Origin: Chlamydiota bacterium
Lineage (GTDB): Bacteria > Chlamydiota > Chlamydiia > Chlamydiales > Waddliaceae
Length of the DNA: 5,397 nucleotides
Assembly: GCA_011065005.1 (NCBI GenBank)
Contig: JAAKFP010000188.1
Location: forward strand, 1 to 5,397
Direction of reading: 5' to 3'
Both the position numbers and the translations under genes were made by a program. Shown one piece after another: positions 1 through 5,397 of the stretch (the stretch's first letter is position 1; each line of letters begins with the position of its first letter). The notes beneath the pieces were generated by a model. The model had not been told where the DNA came from, made no database searches, and was given only the letters and a program-made list of their open reading frames with translations.

Positions 1-168
1 GTGTAAAAAGGGCAATAGAGGGTGACGATTTGCTACAGAGCATTTTTGAGGCTTATTCAAATCGAAACCAGACATAAACTGGCATACTTACTTGAAATCC
101 AACGGGATTTTGCCTCCATAGAAAGCAGCTGTTTTTTTCATTTTCAGGTCTTTTTGCTTTTTGAAATG

Positions 169-243
169 AACCACAGTCACACAGATAGACACAGATTTTC
201 AGAATGAGCTCCTATCTGTGCCTATCTGTGTGTATCTGTGGTT
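169..243. repeat. Long imperfect palindrome of ATCTGTG units
   Basis: The left arm (169-196) starts AACCACAG and contains CACAGATAGACACAGAT. The right arm (214-243) is its near-exact reverse complement and ends TATCTGTGGTT. The arms pair along about 28 bp with one 2-base gap and one or two mismatches, around a 17-base loop (197-213). Within each arm the heptamer ATCTGTG or its complement recurs about every 10 bases. I recall palindromes with this wording scattered through many environmental bacterial genomes, usually between genes, but I could not check that. It sits between a minus-strand terminator and a stretch without recognisable genes. It could be a small non-autonomous mobile repeat or a REP-like element. 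No target-site duplication is evident. Confidence 0.75.
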
Positions 244-264
244 GATTTAATTCACCTGAGCAGA

Positions 265-299
265 ACAAAAAAAGGCGGCTATCGGGTGATAGCCGCCTT
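265..299 (-). terminator. Strong rho-independent terminator, minus strand
   Basis: A perfect 12-bp stem pairs AAGGCGGCTATC (272-283) with GATAGCCGCCTT (288-299) around the 4-base loop GGGT. Read on the minus strand, the stem is followed directly by a run of seven T (complement of A at 267-273) and then GTTCTG. This is a textbook intrinsic terminator for leftward transcription. The plus-strand side has no matching T-run. It lies 25 bases beyond the stop codon of the broken minus-strand gene at 325-674, so it probably ended that gene's transcript. Confidence 0.9.
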
Positions 300-324
300 A
301 CTCGATCATTTTTCCTTTCTTGCC

Positions 325-674
325 TTAGAAAGAAACGGTGATTCTTCCTCCGATACTCACTGGTTGGGTATCTGTCATAGAGGTGGAATCTTTCATCTTT
401 CGCTGCTTAACGAGGACTTTCAGCTCAGGTTCGAAGTCCATTTCCATCTCTTTCGAGAGTATTTGTTCTTCTTCCTCTTTAACAGCGAGTGAGCAGTGTT
501 GTAAACTCACAGTGATTTTTCTCCATCTACCCAAAAAGGGTAGCGTTCCGAAGAACTGACTTTCAGCATTTCTAGATTCTCACTCAGAATTAGGAAACTC
601 CTCCAAGTTGTATTCTAGTGAGTCGTATACCTCCTTGGTTGCTCCAAGAGATTAGCCAAACGGTCTTTTTTCAT
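325..674 (-). pseudogene. Small frameshifted gene remnant, function unknown
   Basis: I do not recognise this product. The open part (TTG at 534 to TAA at 325) encodes about 69 residues ending PVSIGGRITVSF. A terminal Phe after alternating hydrophobic residues can mark an outer-membrane beta-barrel protein, but that is weak evidence here. A good start lies further upstream: ATG at 674 preceded by AAAAAGG, encoding MKKDRLANLLEQ. From there a continuous protein-like reading needs three one-base changes: a lost base near 640, an extra T near 588, and a lost A in the A-run near 515. The pieces read LLEQ, KEVYDSLEYNLEEFPN, LSENLEMLKV...PFWVDGE, then KITVSLQHC onward, giving about 116 codons. The strong terminator 25 bases downstream supports a once-real minus-strand gene. 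Alternatives are sequencing indels in a live gene, or chance. Confidence 0.45.
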
Positions 675-1136
675 GGCTTTACCTTTTTTACTGTTCCGCT
701 CATTCGAAATTTTGTGCTTAGGCTAAATTCCCCAATGCGAGCCCTAGCTTTCGAATGTTTCCGAACAAACTATTGTATGTTCGGCATATGCAACAGCTCA
801 GCATCAGCTGAGTCTTGTAAGCATTAGAATTAAGAACCGGATGACGATCGCTAGGCATCAACCTAAAAACCAGATCATCGTTCCTCTTTATGTTCCAATC
901 TCACACGAAAATAATGCTCTGCATTGCTTCTCGAGTGAGCTTATCTTCTACTTAATAATTTCCAATTCCTGAAGGTTGTGGTTTCGAGCGATTAGTCTTA
1001 GACTCGTGTCACCTCCTTTTGTGCTCCAACGATCCACTGTTTTCAGGCAAACAATGTAATAGGCCTGCACAGTCTAATGACATGCAATGCCGTGGCTTTT
1101 ATAAAAAAAGCCATTTCTAACGATATCTATCAAAAT
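675..1136. other. Gene-poor, probably decayed intergenic stretch
   Basis: I see no convincing gene here. Minus-strand reading gives several short open pieces (20 to 50 residues) in different frames, separated by stops, as expected for decayed coding DNA. The longest plus-strand frame (618-827) has no plausible ribosome-binding site and no family signature. One minus-strand piece (1070 down to 948) loosely resembles a LysM domain. A perfect 8-bp hairpin (TGGCTTTT 1093-1100 with AAAAGCCA 1106-1113) has no following T-run in the outward direction. I looked for rRNA, tRNA and tmRNA signatures and found none. Confidence 0.5.
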
Positions 1137-1168
1137 AAAGGAAAACTTTCAAGAATTTGTTTTCCTTT
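1137..1168 (-). terminator. AT-rich hairpin, probable terminator of the TPR gene
   Basis: A perfect 10-bp stem pairs AAAGGAAAAC (1137-1146) with GTTTTCCTTT (1159-1168) around a 12-base loop. On the minus strand the stem is followed by ATTTTG, about 70 bases beyond the stop codon of the membrane TPR gene. On the plus strand it is followed by TT, AAA and a run of seven T, so it could also stop rightward transcription. The stem is AT-rich and therefore weak; the terminator call is an inference from position and shape. Confidence 0.45.
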
Positions 1169-1238
1169 TTAAATTTTTTTGCGAAAAACAATTGTTATAA
1201 CGTTATGCCTCTTGTTTTTCCCATCTATTTTTCCCTAT

Positions 1239-2054
1239 CTATCGATTATCTAAGTGTTTTTCTCTTTCTTCAATATATTGGGTAAGAGAAAAACTTCCTT
1301 CAGCGATTTGGTCGTTTAGGATGGTAAAGGCTTCTGTTTCAATGGATTTCGTGGCTTGTAGCTGCTTCCCGATTCCAGCATATTGCTTCCATTCATTCCA
1401 AGCCTGTAGTTCCTCTTTGGGAGTGCCAATCTTTTGCTGAAGCATGGCAATCCGGAGGAGGTTGTAGGCGAAGAGTGCATCACCAAAGTTCCGATTTTCG
1501 ATATCATTCTGATCAGCTTTCTCAAGTAATGTCATTTTAAGGGTCTGTGCCTGTTGGAGAGCTTGTTGGTATTGTTCTTCTGCAATCAACAATGTTGTGC
1601 GGGAAAAGTCGGAATAATAGGGGAGGTTGTCTTGAGCAGTTCTACTTAGGCACCGTTCAGCAAATTCGGTTGCCTGGACTGTGTCTCCCTGGATAAGAAG
1701 AAGTTGAGCGATAGATCCATCATATTTAGAGCGCAGTGCAGGATAGGCGTTCGTGATCTCTTTTAAGTTGTTCAAAGCCTGTTCTCTCTCGGGGTCTCCA
1801 GCTTCCCCTTGAGCGCTGCGATAAAGCATAGTAAGATTGTTTTCAGCGGCGACGTAGCTGGATTCGGCTTTTGCGGAGCTTCCTGTTGAGAATTTTATCG
1901 TGATGGCGATGAGGGCAAATACCGCTAGGACGACGTAGGGTATGAAGCCGCGTTTTTCTACAACCCATTGAACATAAGGGTTTTCGTTGATCAAATCTGC
2001 AAGACCAGGTTTTTCTTCCTGAGGGGGTGTAATGTTCTTTTTTTTAGGGGCCAT
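1239..2054 (-). CDS. Single-pass membrane protein with TPR-like repeats
   Basis: This is a complete 271-residue protein. Residues 1-36 are hydrophilic and probably cytoplasmic (starting MAPKKKN, Pro and Lys rich). Residues 37-54 (FIPYVVLAVFALIAITIK) form one membrane span with no signal-peptidase site. The rest is soluble and almost entirely helical, with paired-helix patterns typical of TPR-like repeats around 93-137 (ALNNLKEI, AYPALR, GDTVQATEFAERCL) and 147-180 (EEQYQQALQQAQTLK), and more helices to the end. This order (short cytosolic tail, one span, TPR-like periplasmic domain) matches the YfgM type, which in E. coli contacts the SecYEG translocon and periplasmic chaperones. Equivalence is inferred from architecture only. 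ATG at 2054 is the first in-frame start; no Shine-Dalgarno sequence is visible, and an out-of-frame ATG lies 10 bases upstream. It is transcribed divergently from parB. I cannot name an orthologue. Confidence 0.85.
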   Translation of the reverse strand: MAPKKKNITPPQEEKPGLADLINENPYVQWVVEKRGFIPYVVLAVFALIAITIKFSTGSSAKAESSYVAAENNLTMLYRSAQGEAGDPEREQALNNLKEITNAYPALRSKYDGSIAQLLLIQGDTVQATEFAERCLSRTAQDNLPYYSDFSRTTLLIAEEQYQQALQQAQTLKMTLLEKADQNDIENRNFGDALFAYNLLRIAMLQQKIGTPKEELQAWNEWKQYAGIGKQLQATKSIETEAFTILNDQIAEGSFSLTQYIEEREKHLDNR

Positions 2055-2076
2055 CGGTCATTAAATTTTGTGTAAT

Positions 2077-2105
2077 TTGCTAAAAAATGTAAGTAATAAT
2101 AATAT
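2077..2105 (+). promoter_or_regulatory. Possible sigma-70 type promoter for parB-copA
   Basis: TTGCTA (2077-2082) and TAATAT (2100-2105) are separated by 17 bases and match four of six positions in each consensus hexamer. Transcription would begin near 2112, just before the 13-bp inverted repeat and about 70 bases before the parB start chosen here. The region is AT-rich, so chance matches are likely; the support is position and spacing only. Confidence 0.3.
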
Positions 2106-2125
2106 GCAGCGCATCATAAATGTAA

Positions 2126-2160
2126 AGAGGGAATTGCACCATAGTTTTGCAATTCCCTCT
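2126..2160. promoter_or_regulatory. Perfect 13-bp inverted repeat upstream of parB
   Basis: AGAGGGAATTGCA (2126-2138) is repeated in perfect inversion as TGCAATTCCCTCT (2148-2160) around the 9-base spacer CCATAGTTT. It lies in the divergent spacer between the membrane TPR gene and parB, and ends 21 bases before the parB ATG. Neither side has a T-run, so it is unlikely to be a terminator. It could be an operator for a dimeric regulator of one or both genes, or a leader hairpin in the parB mRNA. It does not resemble the usual parS core (TGTTTCACGTGAAACA). Confidence 0.6.
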
Positions 2161-2181
2161 AAAGACAAGAGATTTTCGTTG

Positions 2182-2979
2182 ATGAGTAAAGAAATCGTTG
2201 AAATTGAACTTAGGAAAATTTCGGTCAATCCCTACCAGCCACGCAGGCATTTTTCTCGGGATGAGATTGAGGGGTTGGCGCAATCTATTAAGAACGTGGG
2301 GCTTATACAGCCTCCCGTTGTCCGTAAACGAGAGGGAGGAGGAGATCAGTATGAGTTGGTTTCGGGCGAGAGGCGGTATCGTGCGGCTCAGGTAGCTGGA
2401 TTGGAAAAGATGGCGGTGATCATCAGTTTAGAGGAAGATCGCAACTTCTCTGCCGAGGCTTCTCTTGTGGAAAATATTCAACGTGTGGATCTCAATTCGA
2501 TAGAGATCGCAAGAGCGTTGAAACGGTTGATTGATGAGTTTGGTTGTCAGCAGGATGAGCTTGCCGAGCGTGTTGGCAAAAAACGTTCTACTGTGGCGAA
2601 TTATTTGCGGTTACTTTCTTTGCCTCGGAAAATTCAGGAGAGTCTTTCTTTGGGAGAGATTTCTATGGGCCATGCAAAGGCCATCCTTTCCGTGGAGGGA
2701 TTTGAGAGGCAACTTCTTCTTCATGAGCAGGTGATTAGCGATGACCTTTCGGTGAGAGAGACGGAAAAGGCTTCGCAAAGAATCGATAAAATTCCAAAGA
2801 GAAGGCTGACAAGCTATGCAACACGGGATTGTTATTTGCAGGATTTAGAGGAAAGGTGTCAGAATGCATTGGGCACAAAAGTCACCGTCCAGGGTAACGG
2901 AAAGAAGGGACGGATAAGTATTGACTATTATAGTTTGGATGATCTTGATAGACTCCTTGAGTTGATGCGCATAAAGTAG
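2182..2979 (+). CDS. parB: ParB-family chromosome partitioning protein
   Basis: ParB proteins bind parS sites, load onto DNA as CTP-dependent clamps and work with the ParA ATPase in chromosome segregation. Starting at ATG 2182 the protein has 265 residues. The N-terminal CTP-binding domain shows NPYQPRRHF (16-24), GLIQPPVV (40-47), the nucleotide-binding motif GERRYR (62-67) and ENIQR (97-101), followed by LNSIE. The central helix-turn-helix DNA-binding region spans about 123-170 (ELAERVGKKRSTVANYLRLL, then ISMGHAKAIL). A short C-terminal part (about 218-265) fits the dimerisation domain. Two earlier in-frame starts exist (TTG 2068, ATG 2104), but they would put the inverted repeat and the candidate promoter inside the gene and add residues unlike the family. 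The Shine-Dalgarno sequence is weak (AAGAG at 2167-2171). No parA is present in the window. The copper ATPase gene follows after 6 bases. Confidence 0.93.
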   Translation: MSKEIVEIELRKISVNPYQPRRHFSRDEIEGLAQSIKNVGLIQPPVVRKREGGGDQYELVSGERRYRAAQVAGLEKMAVIISLEEDRNFSAEASLVENIQRVDLNSIEIARALKRLIDEFGCQQDELAERVGKKRSTVANYLRLLSLPRKIQESLSLGEISMGHAKAILSVEGFERQLLLHEQVISDDLSVRETEKASQRIDKIPKRRLTSYATRDCYLQDLEERCQNALGTKVTVQGNGKKGRISIDYYSLDDLDRLLELMRIK

Positions 2980-2985
2980 GCAGTT

Positions 2986-5139
2986 ATGAGTGCAGATAAA
3001 AAAGTGGAACTGAGCATTAAAGGAATGAGTTGTGTTTCTTGTGCTCAGGGAATAACAAAAGCGCTTCGTCGTGTGGATGGCGTAATCGATGCAGAAGTCA
3101 ATTTTGCGACCTCCAAAGCTGTTGTGCATGCAGAATCTGAAGTTTCTGATGATGCTTTGATTGCTGCAGTACATGCGTCGGGCTACAATGCTGAGATCTT
3201 TGAGCATGATCATCACCTGAAGGATACCGATTCAGAACAAGCCCTGAAGAATTTTTTGATTTCTGCGATTTTTACTCTCCCACTTCTTCTGCAAATGTTT
3301 TGGATGCCATTAGGTCTCTTTGGGGAGCTTCCAGGATGGCTTCAGGCCGTTTTCGCTTCCATTGTTCAGTTTTGGTGTGGCTGGAGTTTCTATGTTGGAT
3401 CATACCACTCCCTTCGCGTTCGTAGCGCAAACATGGATGTTCTGATCGCTGCCGGCACCACAGCAGCCTATGGGTTTAGTTTGGCGGTTGTCCTTCTTGG
3501 CATCGATGAACACCTCTACTTCGAAAGTAGCGCTATGATTATAACGTTAGTACTTTTTGGACGTTGGTTGGAATCGATCAGCAAAGGGAGAGCCTCAGGG
3601 GCTATTCGCAAACTTCTTCAGCTACAGCCTAAAACCGCAAAGGTCGAGAGAAATGGTCAGTTCGTTGAAATTGCTGTGGAAGAGATCCAAATTGGAGATG
3701 TCTTCTTAGTCCGTCCTGGGGAAAGCGTTCCCGTCGATGGAAAAGTTGTCGAAGGAAATTCATCCGTGGATGAATCGATGCTAACAGGTGAAAGCCTGCC
3801 GATAGCAAAACAAGAGGGCGATGAGATTTTTGCAGCAACAAATAATCAGAACGGTGTCTTAAAAGCTCGTGCGATAAAAATAGGTTCAGAAACAGCTCTG
3901 GCAGGAATTATCCATTTGGTAGAACAAGCGCAGAACTCCAGAGCTCCTATCCAGAGGCTTGCTGATAAGGTCTCCGAAGTCTTTGTCCCCGCTGTTGTGT
4001 TAATAAGCCTTATCACACTTGCTTACTGGTGGCTTGTGGTAGGAGTTTTTAGTGCAGCATTGATTAATAGCGTAGCGGTACTTGTGATTGCTTGTCCCTG
4101 TGCCCTTGGGCTTGCCACGCCTGCTGTCATTATGGTTGCAAGTGGAAAAGGGGCGAGCTTGGGAATGCTGTTTCGGGAAGCCGCAGCCCTTGAACGTGCT
4201 GAAAAACTGCAAACGATCATTATGGATAAAACAGGAACCCTGACAAAAGGAAAACCTCTTGTTATTGATGTCATCGCTGAGGCTGAATATTCTCCAGAGG
4301 TTCTACTTTCTATTGCTTACTCCTTAGAACAAAATTCTCAACATCCCCTTGCAAATGCCATTGTGGAGTATGCACAATCACAAAACGTTCAAGCGCTGCC
4401 TGTGCAAAACTTTGAATCGGTCCCAGGAAAGGGTGTGAGTGCTGTTGTCGAGGGAAAGCGATTTCACCTCGGATCCCTTAGTATGGCAAAAGAGCAAGAG
4501 ATCAGGATCTCAAAAGATGTCGTCGAGCCACTAGAAAATGCAGGAAAAACAATTTGCGGCGTTTGGACAGATAGCTTCCTCGTCGGTTACATTGCTATTG
4601 CTGATCAGCTTCGTGAGCAAAGCCCTGAAGCCATACAGAAGTTGATACAAATGGGCATCCAACCGATTATGCTCACGGGAGATCATAGGAAAACCGCTGA
4701 AGCGATTGCTCATCAGGCAGGAATAAAAGAGTATTATGCGGATGTGCTGCCACAGCACAAAGCAGCAAAAGTCAATGAGCTGAAACAAAAAGGTATCGTT
4801 GTGGGCATGGTTGGAGATGGAATCAATGACGCTCCGGCTCTAGCTGCAGCAGATGTCGGCTTTGCCATAGGTGCCGGCAGCGACGTGGCCATTGAAGCTT
4901 CAGACATCACACTGATTCGTAGTGACCCGAGATGTGTCGCTCAAGCCATCCAACTTTCCCAAGCAACGTTTCGGAAAGTTCGACAAAATCTCTTTTTTGC
5001 CTTTTTCTATAATTCCTTAGGGATTCCTCTGGCAGCCATAGGGCTCCTCAACCCCATCATCGCTGCAGCTGCCATGTCCCTCAGCTCTCTGTCCGTTGTC
5101 TGTAACGCCCTTCTGCTCCGCCGATGGAAACCGGATTAA
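2986..5139 (+). CDS. copA: Copper-exporting P1B-type ATPase
   Basis: This inner-membrane pump moves Cu(I) out of the cytoplasm using ATP. The 717-residue protein is full length for a form with one metal-binding domain. In order: an N-terminal HMA domain with GMSCVSC (Cys16, Cys19); a short His cluster HDHH (74-77); a first group of four membrane spans (about 85-205); the actuator domain with TGES (267-270); two spans, the second carrying the metal-site CPC (370-372); the phosphorylation motif DKTGT with catalytic Asp414; the nucleotide-binding His-Pro (453-454); GDGIND (610-615); and two final spans with YN (675-676) and MSLSS (697-701). CPC plus YN plus MxxSS is the Cu(I) (P1B-1) signature, which argues against a zinc or cadmium pump. 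All key residues are intact. The gene begins 6 bases after the parB stop with no clear ribosome-binding site, suggesting co-transcription and translational coupling. No CsoR, CueR or CopY regulator and no copper chaperone is visible nearby. Confidence 0.96.
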   Translation: MSADKKVELSIKGMSCVSCAQGITKALRRVDGVIDAEVNFATSKAVVHAESEVSDDALIAAVHASGYNAEIFEHDHHLKDTDSEQALKNFLISAIFTLPLLLQMFWMPLGLFGELPGWLQAVFASIVQFWCGWSFYVGSYHSLRVRSANMDVLIAAGTTAAYGFSLAVVLLGIDEHLYFESSAMIITLVLFGRWLESISKGRASGAIRKLLQLQPKTAKVERNGQFVEIAVEEIQIGDVFLVRPGESVPVDGKVVEGNSSVDESMLTGESLPIAKQEGDEIFAATNNQNGVLKARAIKIGSETALAGIIHLVEQAQNSRAPIQRLADKVSEVFVPAVVLISLITLAYWWLVVGVFSAALINSVAVLVIACPCALGLATPAVIMVASGKGASLGMLFREAAALERAEKLQTIIMDKTGTLTKGKPLVIDVIAEAEYSPEVLLSIAYSLEQNSQHPLANAIVEYAQSQNVQALPVQNFESVPGKGVSAVVEGKRFHLGSLSMAKEQEIRISKDVVEPLENAGKTICGVWTDSFLVGYIAIADQLREQSPEAIQKLIQMGIQPIMLTGDHRKTAEAIAHQAGIKEYYADVLPQHKAAKVNELKQKGIVVGMVGDGINDAPALAAADVGFAIGAGSDVAIEASDITLIRSDPRCVAQAIQLSQATFRKVRQNLFFAFFYNSLGIPLAAIGLLNPIIAAAAMSLSSLSVVCNALLLRRWKPD

Positions 5140-5155
5140 ACAGGGCCAAGAAAAT

Positions 5156-5170
5156 ACAGGATAACAGGAT
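5156..5170 (+). repeat. Two tandem ACAGGAT units after copA
   Basis: ACAGGAT occurs at 5156-5162 and again at 5164-5170, one base apart, starting 16 bases after the copA stop codon. I recall longer tandem runs of this wording in intergenic DNA of varied bacteria, but could not check. With only two copies it may be a remnant or chance. A 6-bp hairpin follows (GAATTG 5176-5181, CAATTC 5188-5193), without a T-run, so it is not a convincing copA terminator. Confidence 0.35.
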
Positions 5171-5223
5171 AAAATGAATTGTTCACCCAATTCCTAATAT
5201 CACGCATTTTACCGAAAGCCATA

Positions 5224-5397
5224 ACCCTCTAACAAGAGAATCTAGGGTCGGATGAATAGCAACGCTGCTCCTATGCACATCGTGAGGGGATTGTAAGCAA
5301 GGCGCGGTAGTGCCACTCGAATTTAGCGCTTCAACCATATGAATATTTGAGTGGCGGATTAAAGGTTCCCGTTAGGGGACCAAGCGAGATAGCCCCG
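5224..5397 (+). ncRNA. Candidate structured RNA, running off the window
   Basis: No convincing ORF covers this stretch, yet short complementary segments follow one another closely. ACCCT (5224-5228) pairs with AGGGT (5244-5248). GATG-a-ATAG (5251-5259) pairs with CTAT-gca-CATC (5271-5281), with AGCA/TGCT as an alternative inner pairing. GGCGC-GGTA-GTGCC (5301-5314) makes a tetraloop hairpin. GCCACTCGAAT (5312-5322) pairs over 11 bp with ATTTGAGTGGC (5345-5355), including one G-U. GGTTCCC-GTTA-GGGGACC (5364-5381) forms a 7-bp hairpin. GCGC at 5302-5305 and 5327-5330 could form a pseudoknot. GGGG (5287-5290) might close the whole with CCCC (5393-5396). The strand is uncertain because helices are nearly symmetric; plus is chosen for the G-U pairs. 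The density and the pseudoknot option recall HEARO (omega RNA) of IscB/IsrB elements, from memory only. A transposon end without RNA function is the main alternative. Confidence 0.4.

Noticed and set aside
88..141. Minus-strand mini-ORF of 17 residues starting MKKTAAFYGG
   Set aside because: It is too short to support and has no neighbour gene that would make it a leader peptide.
238..559. Two overlapping plus-strand open frames
   Set aside because: They lie opposite the broken minus-strand gene, run through its terminator and show no domain signal.
618..827. Plus-strand open frame of 69 codons in the gene-poor stretch
   Set aside because: It has no ribosome-binding site or family signature, and its composition looks like chance in AT-rich non-coding DNA.
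600..1080. Minus strand considered as rRNA, 5S or tmRNA because of scattered familiar-looking words
   Set aside because: None of the conserved core motifs of those RNAs could be found in order.
2068..2181. N-terminal extension of ParB from TTG 2068 or ATG 2104
   Set aside because: The added residues do not resemble ParB, no ribosome-binding site precedes them, and they would cover the candidate promoter and the perfect inverted repeat.
2845..3216. Minus-strand open frame of 123 codons spanning the parB-copA junction
   Set aside because: It is the antisense shadow of two well-supported genes and has no recognisable domain.
5176..5193. GAATTG/CAATTC hairpin as a copA terminator
   Set aside because: The stem has only 6 AT-rich pairs and no T-run follows.

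Overview
The window reads as chromosomal DNA of a bacterium, most likely a chlamydia-like organism (order Chlamydiales, environmental group). This is an inference. It rests on the wording of the ParB helix-turn-helix region (KKRSTVANYLRLLSLP, ISMGHAKAIL), the weak or missing Shine-Dalgarno sequences and the loosely packed AT-rich spacers. No rRNA, tRNA or clear taxonomic marker gene is present, so the assignment is tentative.

Layout. Positions 1-168 hold nothing I can support. Positions 169-243 form a long imperfect palindrome built from repeated ATCTGTG units, a dispersed-repeat type. A strong rho-independent terminator at 265-299 faces the minus strand. Just upstream of it, in minus-strand terms, lies what looks like a broken small gene (674 down to 325), whose protein-like reading needs three single-base frame changes. 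Positions 675-1136 are mostly gene-free and look decayed. Next come a probable AT-rich terminator (1137-1168) and an intact minus-strand gene (2054 down to 1239) for a single-pass membrane protein with TPR-like helical repeats, in a YfgM-like arrangement.

A short divergent spacer (2055-2181) carries a possible promoter and a perfect 13-bp inverted repeat. It leads into parB (2182-2979), followed after only 6 bp by a complete P1B-type copper-exporting ATPase, copA (2986-5139). These two genes are probably co-transcribed, although chromosome segregation and copper export are not an expected pair. No parA and no copper-responsive regulator is visible.

After copA, two short ACAGGAT repeats (5156-5170) are followed by about 175 bases with a dense series of short helices, running to the window edge. 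The region has no convincing ORF. It may be a structured non-coding RNA. Its general look recalls HEARO (omega RNA) elements of IscB/IsrB transposons, but I could not verify this, and the gene expected next to such an RNA would lie beyond the window. This is the most interesting candidate here.
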